DNA of 64,000 nt from Paenibacillus_AP thailandensis (GCF_042685365.1 NZ_JBHUMY010000012.1:248001-312000); one strand, 5' to 3'. Counted from the first letter of the stretch, positions 14,874 to 24,482 are shown. Made by a program: numbers and translations. Notes: generated by a model not told the origin, from the letters alone.

Positions 14874-16733
14874 TTAGCGTTTTCCGGCCCTTCGGACATT
14901 CGGCTGCGGCGGCGTGTCCATGCCGTCGCCAAGATAGTAGTCGACGAGCGTCGACTGCATATATCCTTTGACAGCCAGCGTATTGCGGTAAGCCTGATTA
15001 TGCGGCAGCGTGTATAGGCGCACATCGGACGGAATCGTCGTCGCATACAGCCTCAGCTCTTTAAAGTCGCTGCTCTCGAACAATATTTCCTCCCGCCAAT
15101 CCCCCAGCAGATCGCCGTACAACACCGGAGCGTTGCGCGAGTTCACCCGGACGCCTTCGGCTTCAAACAGCCGGACGCTTTGCGAATTGGCATAATCCCA
15201 CTTATCTACGGCACGAATATCAAGAAGCTCGCTAAGCGCGTCGCCGTCCCACCATATTTTAAAATTAATCGAGGGCTTAACGGCGCTTATTTCTTCGCCA
15301 TCCGCGTTGTAAATCCCGCCGGCGGTCGACCACATTTCATACCCGCGGTATCTCGGGTCGATATCGGCAGCGGTGCCTCGCGATACGTCCTGCGGCACCT
15401 TTCCCGTCCGGATTATTTCGCCGGTGGCGGCATCGGCGTAAAACCATGGGAACTGGTTCACATTCCCGTTCTCGGCTTGTTGAATCGCATATTGCTCCAA
15501 CCCCGGCCGGTCCGGGTCGATATCGGTAATATGGAACCGGTCGCCATGCACGGCGCCCGCAAAGCTGTATAACGCTTCCCCGTCGTCATCCAGCGTCCAA
15601 GCCCCGAATGCGACTTCATCTTTCCCGTCGGCGTCCACGTCCACAACGCGGATCTGATGAAACACTTCTCCGCTAGCCCCGAGATGCTTCCACCGCTGAA
15701 TCAGCTCCCCGTTATTATAGTCGTACGCCAGCGTAACGTATTGGAAGATGCGGTCGTTATTGCGGTTTTTGAGCGCGGCGATCAGGCTTGGACGGACCCC
15801 GTCCAAGTAAGCGATGCCAAATTGGCCGCTCAACGGACCGTCTTCCGCATAGTCGTTTTCAATAACCGTACGGGCTTTTTCCGTTCCGCGCTTCCCGTCG
15901 ACGACGGAGATGTACTGCGTAAGCGTGTCGGACGCGGGCACGGCTTTGCCGTCGGCAAACCGCACGCCTTCATACGTGCGCAATAGAACCTCCGCTTTGC
16001 CGTCGCTGTCCAGATCGAACACCGTAACGTTATCGTTATCTCTCCATCCGCCAAGGCCCGGAACGCCGAATTCGCTGACGGCTGCCGGCGGGGCGTTATA
16101 AACGTCGATCGGCGTGTTGCTGTATGGCCCCATGTCGATCCGCCACAAAAATCCTTTCTTCAAGCTGTACGCTTCAACGAAGCGGTTGCCGCTGTTCACG
16201 GGGATCCGGGTAACGACATATTCGTATTCGCCGTCGCCGTCCAGATCGCCCGGCCAGCCATGCTGCACGAAATAATCCGCGGGATTGGACGTGATGTCTT
16301 TTAGAGGAATACTGAAATAATTGCGCACAGGCGCATCGGCCTCGACTACGGCCTTATCGCTTACCTCTTTCAACTTCCCTTTATGATACGTTTTCACATA
16401 ATAAGTATTTGTCCGGCTAAGATCCGGTTCCTTATCGGTAAAATTCGTCCCCTGCGTCAGCGGGGCATCGTTCAGCTTCGTCTCTTGCTTCCCCGTCTTC
16501 CGGTATACATCGAAGGTGACATCCGCTTGCTCCGTGCCAAGCAGGCGCCAGCTCAGAAACACGCCGCCTTCTTCCGTCTTCAAAGCGGCAAGCCCACGGC
16601 CGAGCGCTTCCACAATCCGCGGCTCTTGAGCGGCCCCGTTAGCTGCCGACGCTTGGCCGTTCCCGGCTGAAGCGGCGATAGGAATAATGAGCAGCGCGGC
16701 AAGCGCACCCGCCATCCATTTTTGCTTCGTCAT
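14874..16733 (-). CDS. rhamnogalacturonan lyase, PL11 (YesW/YesX type)
   Basis: The 619-aa protein has a signal peptide (MTKQKWMAGALAALLIIPIA, cut near residue 30), a fibronectin-like N-terminal strand region (VDVYRKTG type) and then a beta-propeller with Ca-binding Asp-rich turns such as GDLDGDGEYE, FDLDSDGKAE and VDVDADGKDE. The order and length match polysaccharide lyase family 11, which cleaves the rhamnose-galacturonate backbone of rhamnogalacturonan I. It is the last gene of the carbohydrate locus, 41 nt after the sulfatase. Exported cleavage here would feed the ABC importer upstream. Confidence 0.88.
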   Translation of the reverse strand: MTKQKWMAGALAALLIIPIAASAGNGQASAANGAAQEPRIVEALGRGLAALKTEEGGVFLSWRLLGTEQADVTFDVYRKTGKQETKLNDAPLTQGTNFTDKEPDLSRTNTYYVKTYHKGKLKEVSDKAVVEADAPVRNYFSIPLKDITSNPADYFVQHGWPGDLDGDGEYEYVVTRIPVNSGNRFVEAYSLKKGFLWRIDMGPYSNTPIDVYNAPPAAVSEFGVPGLGGWRDNDNVTVFDLDSDGKAEVLLRTYEGVRFADGKAVPASDTLTQYISVVDGKRGTEKARTVIENDYAEDGPLSGQFGIAYLDGVRPSLIAALKNRNNDRIFQYVTLAYDYNNGELIQRWKHLGASGEVFHQIRVVDVDADGKDEVAFGAWTLDDDGEALYSFAGAVHGDRFHITDIDPDRPGLEQYAIQQAENGNVNQFPWFYADAATGEIIRTGKVPQDVSRGTAADIDPRYRGYEMWSTAGGIYNADGEEISAVKPSINFKIWWDGDALSELLDIRAVDKWDYANSQSVRLFEAEGVRVNSRNAPVLYGDLLGDWREEILFESSDFKELRLYATTIPSDVRLYTLPHNQAYRNTLAVKGYMQSTLVDYYLGDGMDTPPQPNVRRAGKR

Positions 16734-16774
16734 CTCTCATCCCCCATAATTGTCGTTACGACAAGATTCGATTG

Positions 16775-18289
16775 CTACAATAACGGCTTTACTCCGTCCC
16801 TGCTGTAAAAGAACGGCCCTTTCGCCCAACTGCAGGCCAAATGCATCAGCAGCTCCGTCTTCAGCCTCTCCCGGATTTCGGCGTAAGCCGGCTGCCCGTA
16901 CAGATTCGTCCATTCGTTCGGGTCTTCGGTCAGGTGATAAAGCTCTCCGCGAGCCTCTCCCACACGGGCCGCCGCCTCGCGGATCGTTCCTTCGATGTAC
17001 AAGATGAGCTTCCATTCCTTCGTCCGCCACATATAAGCCGGTCCCGAATGCGGCGCGCTTCCGCCTTTGCCGTGAAACTCGCAGAAGCTTCCCCGCTTTA
17101 CCGCCGGTCCCAGCAGGTCTGAGCCGGGAAGCATCGGGTTCTCCGGCAACCCCCCCGCTTTAGCAAGAGTGGGCACGAGATCCGCGAGTTCGGCGGGACG
17201 GTCGTCTATGGTGCCGCGTTTCTCCTTCGGGATTACGGATCCGGCCAATATAAGCGGCACTCTGACGCTGCTGTCGTACAAATTGTATTTCGTGAAACGA
17301 TAACGCCGCTCCCCCAGCATCTCCCCGTGATCGGATACGAATACGATAAGCGCATAGTCCAGCCTCCCCAGCTTCTCCAGCTTATCCAGCGCCCGGCCGA
17401 AATAATGATCCAGCCAAGAGCAGTTCGCCCAATAGCGGAGGGTGGTCCTTTTCCGCTCCTCGGCGCTCATCCGCTCCCACACCTCCCTTTTTTCCCGGTA
17501 ATGGGCCAAGCTCTGCTCATGGATCGCATCGGACGCGAACAGATGGGTATCCGGCTCGTCCAGCCACGGCGGCTGCGGAATATCCGGTATTTGCTCGAGC
17601 TTGTACAAATCTTCAAACGGCTTAGGCACGTTAAACCCCGCATGAGGCTTCAAAAAAGACAAATAGAAAAACAGCGGCCGTTCCGCGTCGGTGCCTTCGT
17701 CCAGAAACTTCAAAGCTTGCTCGGCGACCCAGCCGTCGCGGTGCTGCTCCATCGGGATTTGACTCGTCAGCCCTTTGTAGCCGTTCGCATTCTCCTCGCC
17801 GCCGCCGAAGCTTGCGGTTTCCCGGTAATAGGCGGCAAGCGCTTCCGGAGCGTCGTCCCCGATCATTACCGCGCCGTGCTCATAATGTCCGCTTTCCCGC
17901 GACAAACCGATCGCCCGAACCTCGAAGCCTCGGGTTGACGGCTGCTCTACGCCATCGCTGTGGTTCCAATGGGTTTTGCCGAAGCCGGCGGTCTGATAAC
18001 CGGCTTGCCTCAGCAGCTCGGGAAGCGGCTCCGAAGGCAGGCGGCTCTCGTCGAAGAGCCCGCCGTAATTCGTCCGGACGCCAAGCTGCGACGGATAATA
18101 GCCGAACATCATGGAGCTGCGGCTCGGCGCGCACATCGGCGACTGGCAGGTCGCCTGGCTGAACGTAATTCCCTCCGCGCTTAATCGATCGATCGCTGGC
18201 GTATGAATAGATTCGTTGAACCGTCCGATGCAATCCCAGCGCTGCTGGTCCGTCATAAAAAAAATCAGGTTTGGCAAGGAAGAAGCCAA
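16775..18289 (-). CDS. sulfatase (Cys-type), apparently cytoplasmic
   Basis: The 504-aa alkaline-phosphatase-superfamily sulfatase starts at a TTG with AAGGGG 10 nt ahead. The metal Asp is in FMTDQQRWD, and the formylglycine site is CAPSR at residues 53-57, with Cys53 to be oxidised by a maturase that is not in this window. FVSDHGEMLGERRY is the second metal site. No signal peptide is present, so it acts inside the cell. It follows the AraC sensor gene and precedes the PL11 lyase, which suggests desulfation of imported sulfated oligosaccharides. The closest named activities would be choline- or heparan-type; the substrate cannot be fixed from sequence. Confidence 0.88.
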   Translation of the reverse strand: MASSLPNLIFFMTDQQRWDCIGRFNESIHTPAIDRLSAEGITFSQATCQSPMCAPSRSSMMFGYYPSQLGVRTNYGGLFDESRLPSEPLPELLRQAGYQTAGFGKTHWNHSDGVEQPSTRGFEVRAIGLSRESGHYEHGAVMIGDDAPEALAAYYRETASFGGGEENANGYKGLTSQIPMEQHRDGWVAEQALKFLDEGTDAERPLFFYLSFLKPHAGFNVPKPFEDLYKLEQIPDIPQPPWLDEPDTHLFASDAIHEQSLAHYREKREVWERMSAEERKRTTLRYWANCSWLDHYFGRALDKLEKLGRLDYALIVFVSDHGEMLGERRYRFTKYNLYDSSVRVPLILAGSVIPKEKRGTIDDRPAELADLVPTLAKAGGLPENPMLPGSDLLGPAVKRGSFCEFHGKGGSAPHSGPAYMWRTKEWKLILYIEGTIREAAARVGEARGELYHLTEDPNEWTNLYGQPAYAEIRERLKTELLMHLACSWAKGPFFYSRDGVKPLL

Positions 18290-18321
18290 TTCCCCTCATC
18301 CCCTTCTCTGTCAGTTACCGT

Positions 18322-20658
18322 TCATTTGGTTCCCAAGCCGAGCTCTTCCAGCCCTCTATGATGGACTATTTCTCTATAGCGGCTTGGCGTAATCCCCGTA
18401 TGTTTCTTGAAAATGCGGTTGAAATAGCTCGGCTGGTACCCAACCCGTTCGGCAATGACCGTCATTTTACAATCGGTATGCTCCAGAAGCCGTTTCGCTT
18501 CGCCAAGCCGCACATCCGTTAAGTAATCGACGTAATTTTGGCCGAAATGCTGCTTGAACGCCCGGCTTAACGTATAAGAATGGACTCCGTGCTCATAGGC
18601 GAACTCCTCCAGCGACATCGCTGCGGCATAATGCCTGTCGGCATGCTCTTTCATGAGATGAAGCACCGACTGCAGCCGGTCTTCATCGCTGCCTGCCAGC
18701 TCCTTGATGCACGGCTTAATGATTCGTTCCCCGAACCATTCCGTCACCTCTTCCGCGCTTTGGAGCGCCAGCAGCTCGTCGAATACCCCGTAGCCGAACA
18801 GCCGCGACGGCTCCCTTTCCAACTGAATGAGCGTCTGCCTGATCCCGCCGAGCAGCTGCGGCAGCGCGTCGCGCAGCCGTATGCCGGACGCCTCCTCGCC
18901 CGAGCACTCCAGCATAAACCGCTTTAGCGAATCCATGGCCGCTTGTTCATTGCCGCCGCGCATGGAAGCGATAAGCTCCTGCTCGATCTCAAACGGATAC
19001 CGGAGCGGATTTCCGGGCGCCAACGCCGGCTCGTTAGCGTCCAGCACTTGCCGGTGAAGCAGCGGCCATCCTTGCCTGATCGCATATCTTGTTTCACGAA
19101 GCAGCTGCGGGACGGACATCGCTTCCCGCGCCCAGCCGCTTACGGCTGCCGTAATCCGTATCCCGTACTTTGCGCTGGCCGCCTCGCACCAAGCCTGCCC
19201 CGCTTCCAGCAGCAACGATCTTGCGGAGCATTCCGCTTCCGCATCCCAAGGAACGTTAAGCAGAAGCGCCATGGACATATCGTGAAAGTTAAGAAGCTCG
19301 GAAGGATAAGGCAGCATGCCCGCCTGCCGTTTCAACAGCTCTGCCGCGGCGAAAGCCGTCATCTCGCCCTCCCCCTTCGCGTACGTTCCTGCCGGAAGCG
19401 GCTTCGGCCGGACCCGCGCGTACAAAATGATGAACCCGGAGTCCCGCTTCCTCCACCCGCTTTGCGCCAGCCGTTCGCGCAGTTCCGTCTCCGAAGATGA
19501 AACCAGATGGCCCTGAGCCAGCTGCAGCAGCAAGCTGGACCGGACGAGCGGCTGCTGCCTCTCCAGCTCCTTCAGCAGCTCGTCCCGCGCGCGGCTCATC
19601 CCCGTCCAGCTTCGCTCGATTCGCTCCAGCTCGTCGTCGCCCAGCCGCAAATCCCGCGCCCCGCGTTCTCCCGCCAGCATCGTCAGCAGTCGGCCAAGCG
19701 GCCGATACAGCCGCAATGAAGCAAACCAGGACAGCAGAAGCGCAAGAACCAAGCCAGCGGCATTTATGCCGACGATCACGCGGGACATGGATAAGAGCGG
19801 CGCCGTGATCTGCGTCAGCGGAACCGCCGAGACATAAGTCCAGTCATTGCCCAGCCTGCGGAACTGTCCGGTCATAACCGAATACGTTTCTCCCTTATAT
19901 TCGAACCGGAAAGGGAGGGAAGCTCCGTCTCTGCCCGCTGCCTCTTGACGAAGCGCGTCATATAAGCCCTGCTGCTCTTCTGCGGGGGGCGATATCCATT
20001 CGCCCGTTTCGTCCAACAGCAGCGTATGGCCGCCGCCGGACGGCGTCAAAGTCTGCAGCAACATGTTCAGGCGCTGCGGATCGAGCCTCATCGTCAGCGC
20101 TCCGAACGGCCTGTCCCCGCCGTCTGTCAGCTGGGTTACAAGCATTGGAGATCCGTTATCCGAGGCTCTTGTCCAATAAATCGTCTGCATCGGATCCAGC
20201 AGCCCCTCGTATCGCGCCGCGCTAACCGGGTCGCTCAAATAATCGTAACGCGTCGCATCCATCGTAAGCGGCTTCGGCTGCCGTAGATACAGCTGCACGT
20301 CCCCAATCAGCGAATTGGAGTCTCGCACAATAAGAAGCGTGCGGTACAGCTCGTGCACCTGTTTATATTTGAAGACGAAATCCAGCTCCTTCAGCCTGCC
20401 GTCAAACGTCGGATTAAATGCCCACTGCGAGAAGGCCAGTTCGAGATCGTCCAGCTCTTTGTCCGCCGCCTCGGCCCGCTGCTCGATTTGCTTCGAATGG
20501 CTTTGCTGCAGCACCCGTTCCATACGTACGGTTACCCAGCCGTATAAAGCGCCTCCCGTGACGAGGCCGGGGACGCAGGCTATAAATAAAATAAGTATGA
20601 GGCTCCGCAGAAAATAATGCCCTTTCGGATGCCGGCCCGCCCAATATTTGATCCGCAT
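18322..20658 (-). CDS. AraC-type regulator with membrane sensor domain
   Basis: The 778-aa protein starts at the ATG at 20658 (MRIKYWAGRHPKGHYFLRSL) with AAGGAGG 10 nt ahead; an earlier ATG at 20691 has no ribosome site. It has a transmembrane helix near residues 18-40, an extracellular sensor domain (about 45-285), a second helix (about 290-310), a cytoplasmic linker, and a C-terminal AraC double helix-turn-helix (about 680-770, including MSLEEFAYEHGVHSYTLSRA and IAERVGYQPSYFNRIFKK). Such one-component regulators in Paenibacillus sit with polysaccharide ABC importers and activate them when the sugar is sensed. It probably controls this locus. Confidence 0.9.
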   Translation of the reverse strand: MRIKYWAGRHPKGHYFLRSLILILFIACVPGLVTGGALYGWVTVRMERVLQQSHSKQIEQRAEAADKELDDLELAFSQWAFNPTFDGRLKELDFVFKYKQVHELYRTLLIVRDSNSLIGDVQLYLRQPKPLTMDATRYDYLSDPVSAARYEGLLDPMQTIYWTRASDNGSPMLVTQLTDGGDRPFGALTMRLDPQRLNMLLQTLTPSGGGHTLLLDETGEWISPPAEEQQGLYDALRQEAAGRDGASLPFRFEYKGETYSVMTGQFRRLGNDWTYVSAVPLTQITAPLLSMSRVIVGINAAGLVLALLLSWFASLRLYRPLGRLLTMLAGERGARDLRLGDDELERIERSWTGMSRARDELLKELERQQPLVRSSLLLQLAQGHLVSSSETELRERLAQSGWRKRDSGFIILYARVRPKPLPAGTYAKGEGEMTAFAAAELLKRQAGMLPYPSELLNFHDMSMALLLNVPWDAEAECSARSLLLEAGQAWCEAASAKYGIRITAAVSGWAREAMSVPQLLRETRYAIRQGWPLLHRQVLDANEPALAPGNPLRYPFEIEQELIASMRGGNEQAAMDSLKRFMLECSGEEASGIRLRDALPQLLGGIRQTLIQLEREPSRLFGYGVFDELLALQSAEEVTEWFGERIIKPCIKELAGSDEDRLQSVLHLMKEHADRHYAAAMSLEEFAYEHGVHSYTLSRAFKQHFGQNYVDYLTDVRLGEAKRLLEHTDCKMTVIAERVGYQPSYFNRIFKKHTGITPSRYREIVHHRGLEELGLGTK

Positions 20659-20697
20659 CGCTTTGCTTCCTCCTTTCCGGAACGGATACATTCGGGA

Positions 20698-21621
20698 TTA
20701 ACCTTTAACCGAACCGACCAAAGCGCCTTTGGCGAAATGCTTTTGCAGGAAAGGATAAACGACCGCAATTGGCGCTATCGCCGTCACGATCGCGGCCATC
20801 TTCAGCATTTCGGTAGGCGGTGCCTCGATCTGCTCCCCCGGCGCGACGAGATCGACGTTGGAGGCGCTAAGCAGCATATTTTGCAGCAGCACCTGTATGG
20901 GCCATTTATCCGCTTCGTTCAAGTAAATCAGCGCCGAGAAGAACTGGTTCCAATATCCGACGGCGAAAAACAAGCCGAAAGCGGCAAGCGCCGGCAAACT
21001 GAGCGGAAGAACGATCGAGAACCAGGTGCGCAAAACCCCGCAGCCGTCGATCGAAGCCGATTCCACCAGCTCGGCCGGAAGGGAGTCGAAGAAGTTTTTC
21101 AACAGCAGCACCGTCCACCCGTTCGCAAGACTCGGCAGGATCAACGCCCATATGCTGTTGATCAGACCAAGCTCCCGCACCAGCAAGTAGTTCGGAATAA
21201 TGCCCGGATTAAACAGAATCGTCAGTAAAATGAGCAGCATAATCGCTCTTCTGAACTGAAATTGCTTCTGCGACAAAGCAAAACTGAGAGATGCGGAAAC
21301 GGCCAAGCTTAACAGCGTTCCGGCAACCGCGAGAAAAGCGCTGTTGCCAAGCGATCTCGGAAACGCGGGAGTAGACAGCAAATAACGGTATGCTTCCAGA
21401 GACCAGTTCTCCGGGAACAGGACGATACGCTTTCTTAAATATTCGCCGGGATCCGTGAACGAAACGACAACCACATAATAAACGGGAAAAATCATGACGA
21501 TCGCAAGCAGCGCAAGAAACAGCGCGTTCAACGACTGTCCGAGCCGCTCCGGCCAATGATGGCTTCTCACAACGCAACATCCTTTCGCATATATGGCAAA
21601 CCGGGTTTTATTGCCGTCCAT
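20698..21621 (-). CDS. carbohydrate ABC transporter permease (LplC/YtcP type)
   Basis: The 307-aa inner-membrane protein has six helices and the EAA-loop ELVESASIDGCGVLRTWFSIVLPL (about 200-225), diagnostic of importer permeases. The end FAKGALVGSVKG is the typical end of the LplC/YtcP group that imports oligosaccharides. The ATG at 21621 overlaps the stop of the other permease (TAATG). A GTG at 21570 with AAAGGA upstream would give a 290-aa protein of more usual length, so the start is ambiguous. It pairs with the next permease; no ATPase gene is present here, as is normal for systems using a shared MsmK-type ATPase. Confidence 0.9.
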   Translation of the reverse strand: MDGNKTRFAIYAKGCCVVRSHHWPERLGQSLNALFLALLAIVMIFPVYYVVVVSFTDPGEYLRKRIVLFPENWSLEAYRYLLSTPAFPRSLGNSAFLAVAGTLLSLAVSASLSFALSQKQFQFRRAIMLLILLTILFNPGIIPNYLLVRELGLINSIWALILPSLANGWTVLLLKNFFDSLPAELVESASIDGCGVLRTWFSIVLPLSLPALAAFGLFFAVGYWNQFFSALIYLNEADKWPIQVLLQNMLLSASNVDLVAPGEQIEAPPTEMLKMAAIVTAIAPIAVVYPFLQKHFAKGALVGSVKG

Positions 21622-22583
21622 TAGAAAACACCTTCCCCGCCCATCCGTTTCGCCAGCTTGTTGGCCAGAAGAACGAGCGCAAGCCCGACAACCGATTTGA
21701 ATACGCCGACGGCGGTGCTGTAGCTGAATTCTCCCCTCTCGATCCCAACCCGGTAAACATAGGTATCGAATACTTCGGCCACTTCCGATACCGCTCCGTT
21801 ATACATGAGAAAAATTTGCTCGAAGCCAACCTCCATAATGTCGCCAAGCCGCAGGATAAGGAGCACGATAATGACCGTCCGGATCGCGGGCAGCGTGATA
21901 TGCCGAATCTGGCGCAGCCGGCCGGCGCCGTCGATCCTGGCCGCTTCGTACAGCTTCGGATCGATGCCGGCCATAGCCGCCAGAAATACGATCGTGCCCC
22001 AGCCGGCTTCCTTCCAGATCGCCTGCAGCGTCACCATCAGCCAGAAGCCGTCCGGATTCGTCAGAAAGTCGGCTTTGGACAGTCCCATCCGTACAAGCAG
22101 CTCGTTGACAAGCCCGTTTCCTTTCGCAAACAAAACTAACGTCAACCCTGCGATAATGACCCATGACAGGAAATGCGGCAAATAAATGACCGTCTGGATC
22201 ACTCTCATAAACGCGGCGCTCCGCAGCTCGTTCAAGCAGATGGCGATCAGTATCGGAAACGGAAAAAACAACAGCAAATTCAAAAGGCTGATCGCAAGGG
22301 TGTTGCGGAACAACAACGAAAAATCCGGATTGGAGAACAAGGCGGCGAAATGCCGAAGCCCCACCCACTCGCTCCCCGCAATTCCCTGAAAGGGGGAATA
22401 ATCCTGAAAAGCGATAATGATTCCCCACATCGGAACATACTTAAAGATAAGAAAGAAAACGATGCCCGGCAGAGCAAGCAGATACAACGCGCGGTCTCGC
22501 TTAAATCGGGAAAGCAGCCTCCCCGCTTTGCTCCTCCGGCCGCTGCCGCGCACTGCTTGGACCCCCAATGGATGTTCCGTCAT
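21621..22583 (-). CDS. carbohydrate ABC transporter permease (LplB/YtcP-partner type)
   Basis: The 320-aa protein opens with a basic N-terminus, then YLLALPGIVFFLIFKYVPMWG, a phrase found in LplB-type oligosaccharide permeases. It carries six helices and the EAA-loop KLYEAARIDGAGRLRQIRHI. It forms the heterodimeric channel with the gene at 20698. It lies 31 nt after the solute-binding lipoprotein gene and is translationally coupled to the second permease. Confidence 0.92.
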   Translation of the reverse strand: MTEHPLGVQAVRGSGRRSKAGRLLSRFKRDRALYLLALPGIVFFLIFKYVPMWGIIIAFQDYSPFQGIAGSEWVGLRHFAALFSNPDFSLLFRNTLAISLLNLLLFFPFPILIAICLNELRSAAFMRVIQTVIYLPHFLSWVIIAGLTLVLFAKGNGLVNELLVRMGLSKADFLTNPDGFWLMVTLQAIWKEAGWGTIVFLAAMAGIDPKLYEAARIDGAGRLRQIRHITLPAIRTVIIVLLILRLGDIMEVGFEQIFLMYNGAVSEVAEVFDTYVYRVGIERGEFSYSTAVGVFKSVVGLALVLLANKLAKRMGGEGVF

Positions 22584-22614
22584 GTTTATGGTCGGCAGCT
22601 CCTTTTCGCTATGC

Positions 22615-24189
22615 TCATTGACCGGTCCGTTTCTTGTAGGCTGCCGTCATTTCGCTCGTCATGGCTTTGAACCGCTCGTCTTCCTTAATCTCGTTCACGA
22701 AAGCGTCCCACGCTTCTATGGACTCGCGGCCGATAATGATTTTGGCCTTCAAATCTTGCATTTTTTTGTTCAAATCCGGCAATATCGCCTTTCCGGTCTC
22801 GGACTGCAGACCTGCGGCAATGTCCGGAACGCTTGTCTTATCGCGCTCCAATTCGACCTTCTCGAACAGCTCGCTTGCCGCAACTTCCTCTTCCGTTCCT
22901 TCCGCCTTTTCGACCGGCAAATGAATGACATTGACAATATGGTTGAAGTCCGAGGCATTGTCGGCTTTCCGTTTCTCTTCGTCTACCACTTTTTTGCCGT
23001 CTACGACCTTATAATGAATCCCTTCCAGACCGAACCGCTGAATGTTGAACACCTCTTCGTTCATCCAAGTGTCAATCAGCTTCAAGATTCGCTTCATCTT
23101 ATCTTCCGGCACCGATTTCGGGATCGCGAGAATCCCGTTATAGCCGGATCCTTTCGGATTGTACCCGTTCAAATTCGTCAGCGGATAAAAATCGGTATAC
23201 TTGAAGTTCGGGTCGACCTTCTTGAGCTCGTCGGCATAGATGTTGCGCATCGTGCCGGTCTTGTCGACGATTATGCCCGCCTGATTGCGCTTGAACAATT
23301 CGCGCGCCTGGTTCAGCTTGAGCGACAGCAAATCTTCCGGCATCATGCCGGCTTTATAAGCCTTGGACAAGTAAAGAAGCGATTCTCTCGTTTCCGGCAG
23401 CAACGCCGTATACACCAAGCTGTTGTGCGTTTCATCCCACTTCCAATGGCCGTTTACGCCGGTGAACGAGCTTTCGATCGCCCCAAGCACCGGTCCGATG
23501 TTTCCGCCCCAGCCCAGATCGTCCGGGCTAATATAAGCGGCGAGCGCCGTCGTGTCTTTTTTTCCGTTGCCGTCGGGATCCCGTTCCACGAAGGCCTGCA
23601 TCGCCGCGAACAATTCGTCCGTCGTATCCGGCACTTCGAGTCCCAGCTTGTCCAACCAATCTTTGCGTATAATAAAAAACGATTCTCCGGTTACCGGTCT
23701 TGGCCGGGGAATGCCGTAATTGTTTCCGTCGGACGCTTTGGTCGTCTCCCAGGCGTTCGCGGGGATACCGTTCACTAATTTCGGGTAATCTTTAACGTAT
23801 GGAGTTATATTCCAGAACGCGCCTTGCGACACCATCTTGGTAAAAGTGCTGTTGAAAGGGTCGTTGATCATGATCAAGTCGGGAATATCCCCGGAAGCAA
23901 GCGTCAAGTTAAGCTTGTCGGTATAAACATTGTTGGAAACCCACTGAATAGACATTTTGGAATGGGTCGCTTTTTCAATCGCGCGTTTAATGACGTTGTC
24001 GTCCGCAGCGGGAACGGCGCTGGGCGTTATCGTCATAATGCTTAACTCGAGCACATCGTCGGCTGCATCCTCCCCGATCTTGTTATTGTCGACGGCTGCC
24101 CCGTTGCCGCCGCAGGCCGTTAACAGCAGCAGCATAACCGCCAGCACGGCAGAGATCGATAAGTAAACCCGGTTTGTTGATTTGGTCAT
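22615..24189 (-). CDS. extracellular solute-binding lipoprotein, LplA type
   Basis: The 524-aa lipoprotein starts MTKSTNRVYLSISAVLAVML; a GTG 12 nt earlier is too close to its own ribosome site. A lipobox LLTACGG follows the signal peptide, with the lipidated Cys near residue 26. The two-lobed solute-binding fold of the LplA/family-1 type is indicated by DIPDLIMINDP and the conserved WFDKLGLEVPDTTDEL-like segment (here WLDKLGLEVPDTTDELFAAM). It captures oligosaccharide for the two downstream permeases and is the first gene of the six-gene locus. Confidence 0.92.
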   Translation of the reverse strand: MTKSTNRVYLSISAVLAVMLLLLTACGGNGAAVDNNKIGEDAADDVLELSIMTITPSAVPAADDNVIKRAIEKATHSKMSIQWVSNNVYTDKLNLTLASGDIPDLIMINDPFNSTFTKMVSQGAFWNITPYVKDYPKLVNGIPANAWETTKASDGNNYGIPRPRPVTGESFFIIRKDWLDKLGLEVPDTTDELFAAMQAFVERDPDGNGKKDTTALAAYISPDDLGWGGNIGPVLGAIESSFTGVNGHWKWDETHNSLVYTALLPETRESLLYLSKAYKAGMMPEDLLSLKLNQARELFKRNQAGIIVDKTGTMRNIYADELKKVDPNFKYTDFYPLTNLNGYNPKGSGYNGILAIPKSVPEDKMKRILKLIDTWMNEEVFNIQRFGLEGIHYKVVDGKKVVDEEKRKADNASDFNHIVNVIHLPVEKAEGTEEEVAASELFEKVELERDKTSVPDIAAGLQSETGKAILPDLNKKMQDLKAKIIIGRESIEAWDAFVNEIKEDERFKAMTSEMTAAYKKRTGQ

Positions 24190-24277
24190 GGTTCCTCTCA
24201 CGGCTCCTTTATATTAGTTGTCCCATTGGTTTTATCGGAATTATGAAAGCTAAATCCTGGCCAGGAAGCTTTTATTC

Positions 24278-24306
24278 ACTATATGAAACGGCTTCATTTC
24301 CTGCAA
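24278..24306 (-). promoter_or_regulatory. promoter of the sulfatase/PL11 locus with 15-bp inverted repeat
   Basis: On the minus strand TTGCAG (24301-24306) and TATAGT (24278-24283) are spaced by 17 nt. The spacer holds ATGAA-acggc-TTCAT (24283-24297), whose symmetry suggests an operator touching the -10. It resembles a cre site but is one base too short in the centre. The solute-binding gene starts about 90 nt downstream. Confidence 0.6.
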
Positions 24307-24344
24307 TTAGATTTTTTTGCAGCCTCTATGCGGCCAATGTTCAA

Positions 24345-24400
24345 ATAAAAAAGCTCCGCGATTAGCCAATTGAGATTACCTTGGCCAATCGCAGAGCTCC
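24345..24400 (-). terminator. long-stem minus-strand terminator
   Basis: On the minus strand GAGCTCTGCGATTGGCCAA pairs with TTGGCTAATCGCGGAGC (few mismatches) across about 11 nt and is followed by TTTTTTATTT. It is a second stop downstream of the tRNA cluster. Confidence 0.7.
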
Positions 24401-24442
24401 GGTATGCCGGTCGCAGCGAAAAATAATGAAATTAGATAGAAA

Positions 24443-24482
24443 AAATCGCAAAGCCCGTAACGAAGGCTTTGCGATTTTTTCC
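24443..24482. terminator. bidirectional terminator after the tRNA cluster
   Basis: AAAATCGCAAAGCC and GGCTTTGCGATTTTTT form a perfect stem with T runs on both strands, immediately downstream of tRNA-Leu on the minus strand. Confidence 0.85.

Noticed and set aside
22417..23778. 453-aa open frame on the plus strand
   Set aside because: Antisense to the solute-binding lipoprotein, which has a clean lipobox and family motifs.
24283..24297. Catabolite-response element (cre)
   Set aside because: ATGAAACGGCTTCAT is symmetric but lacks the exact spacing of the CG core; listed as an unspecified operator instead.
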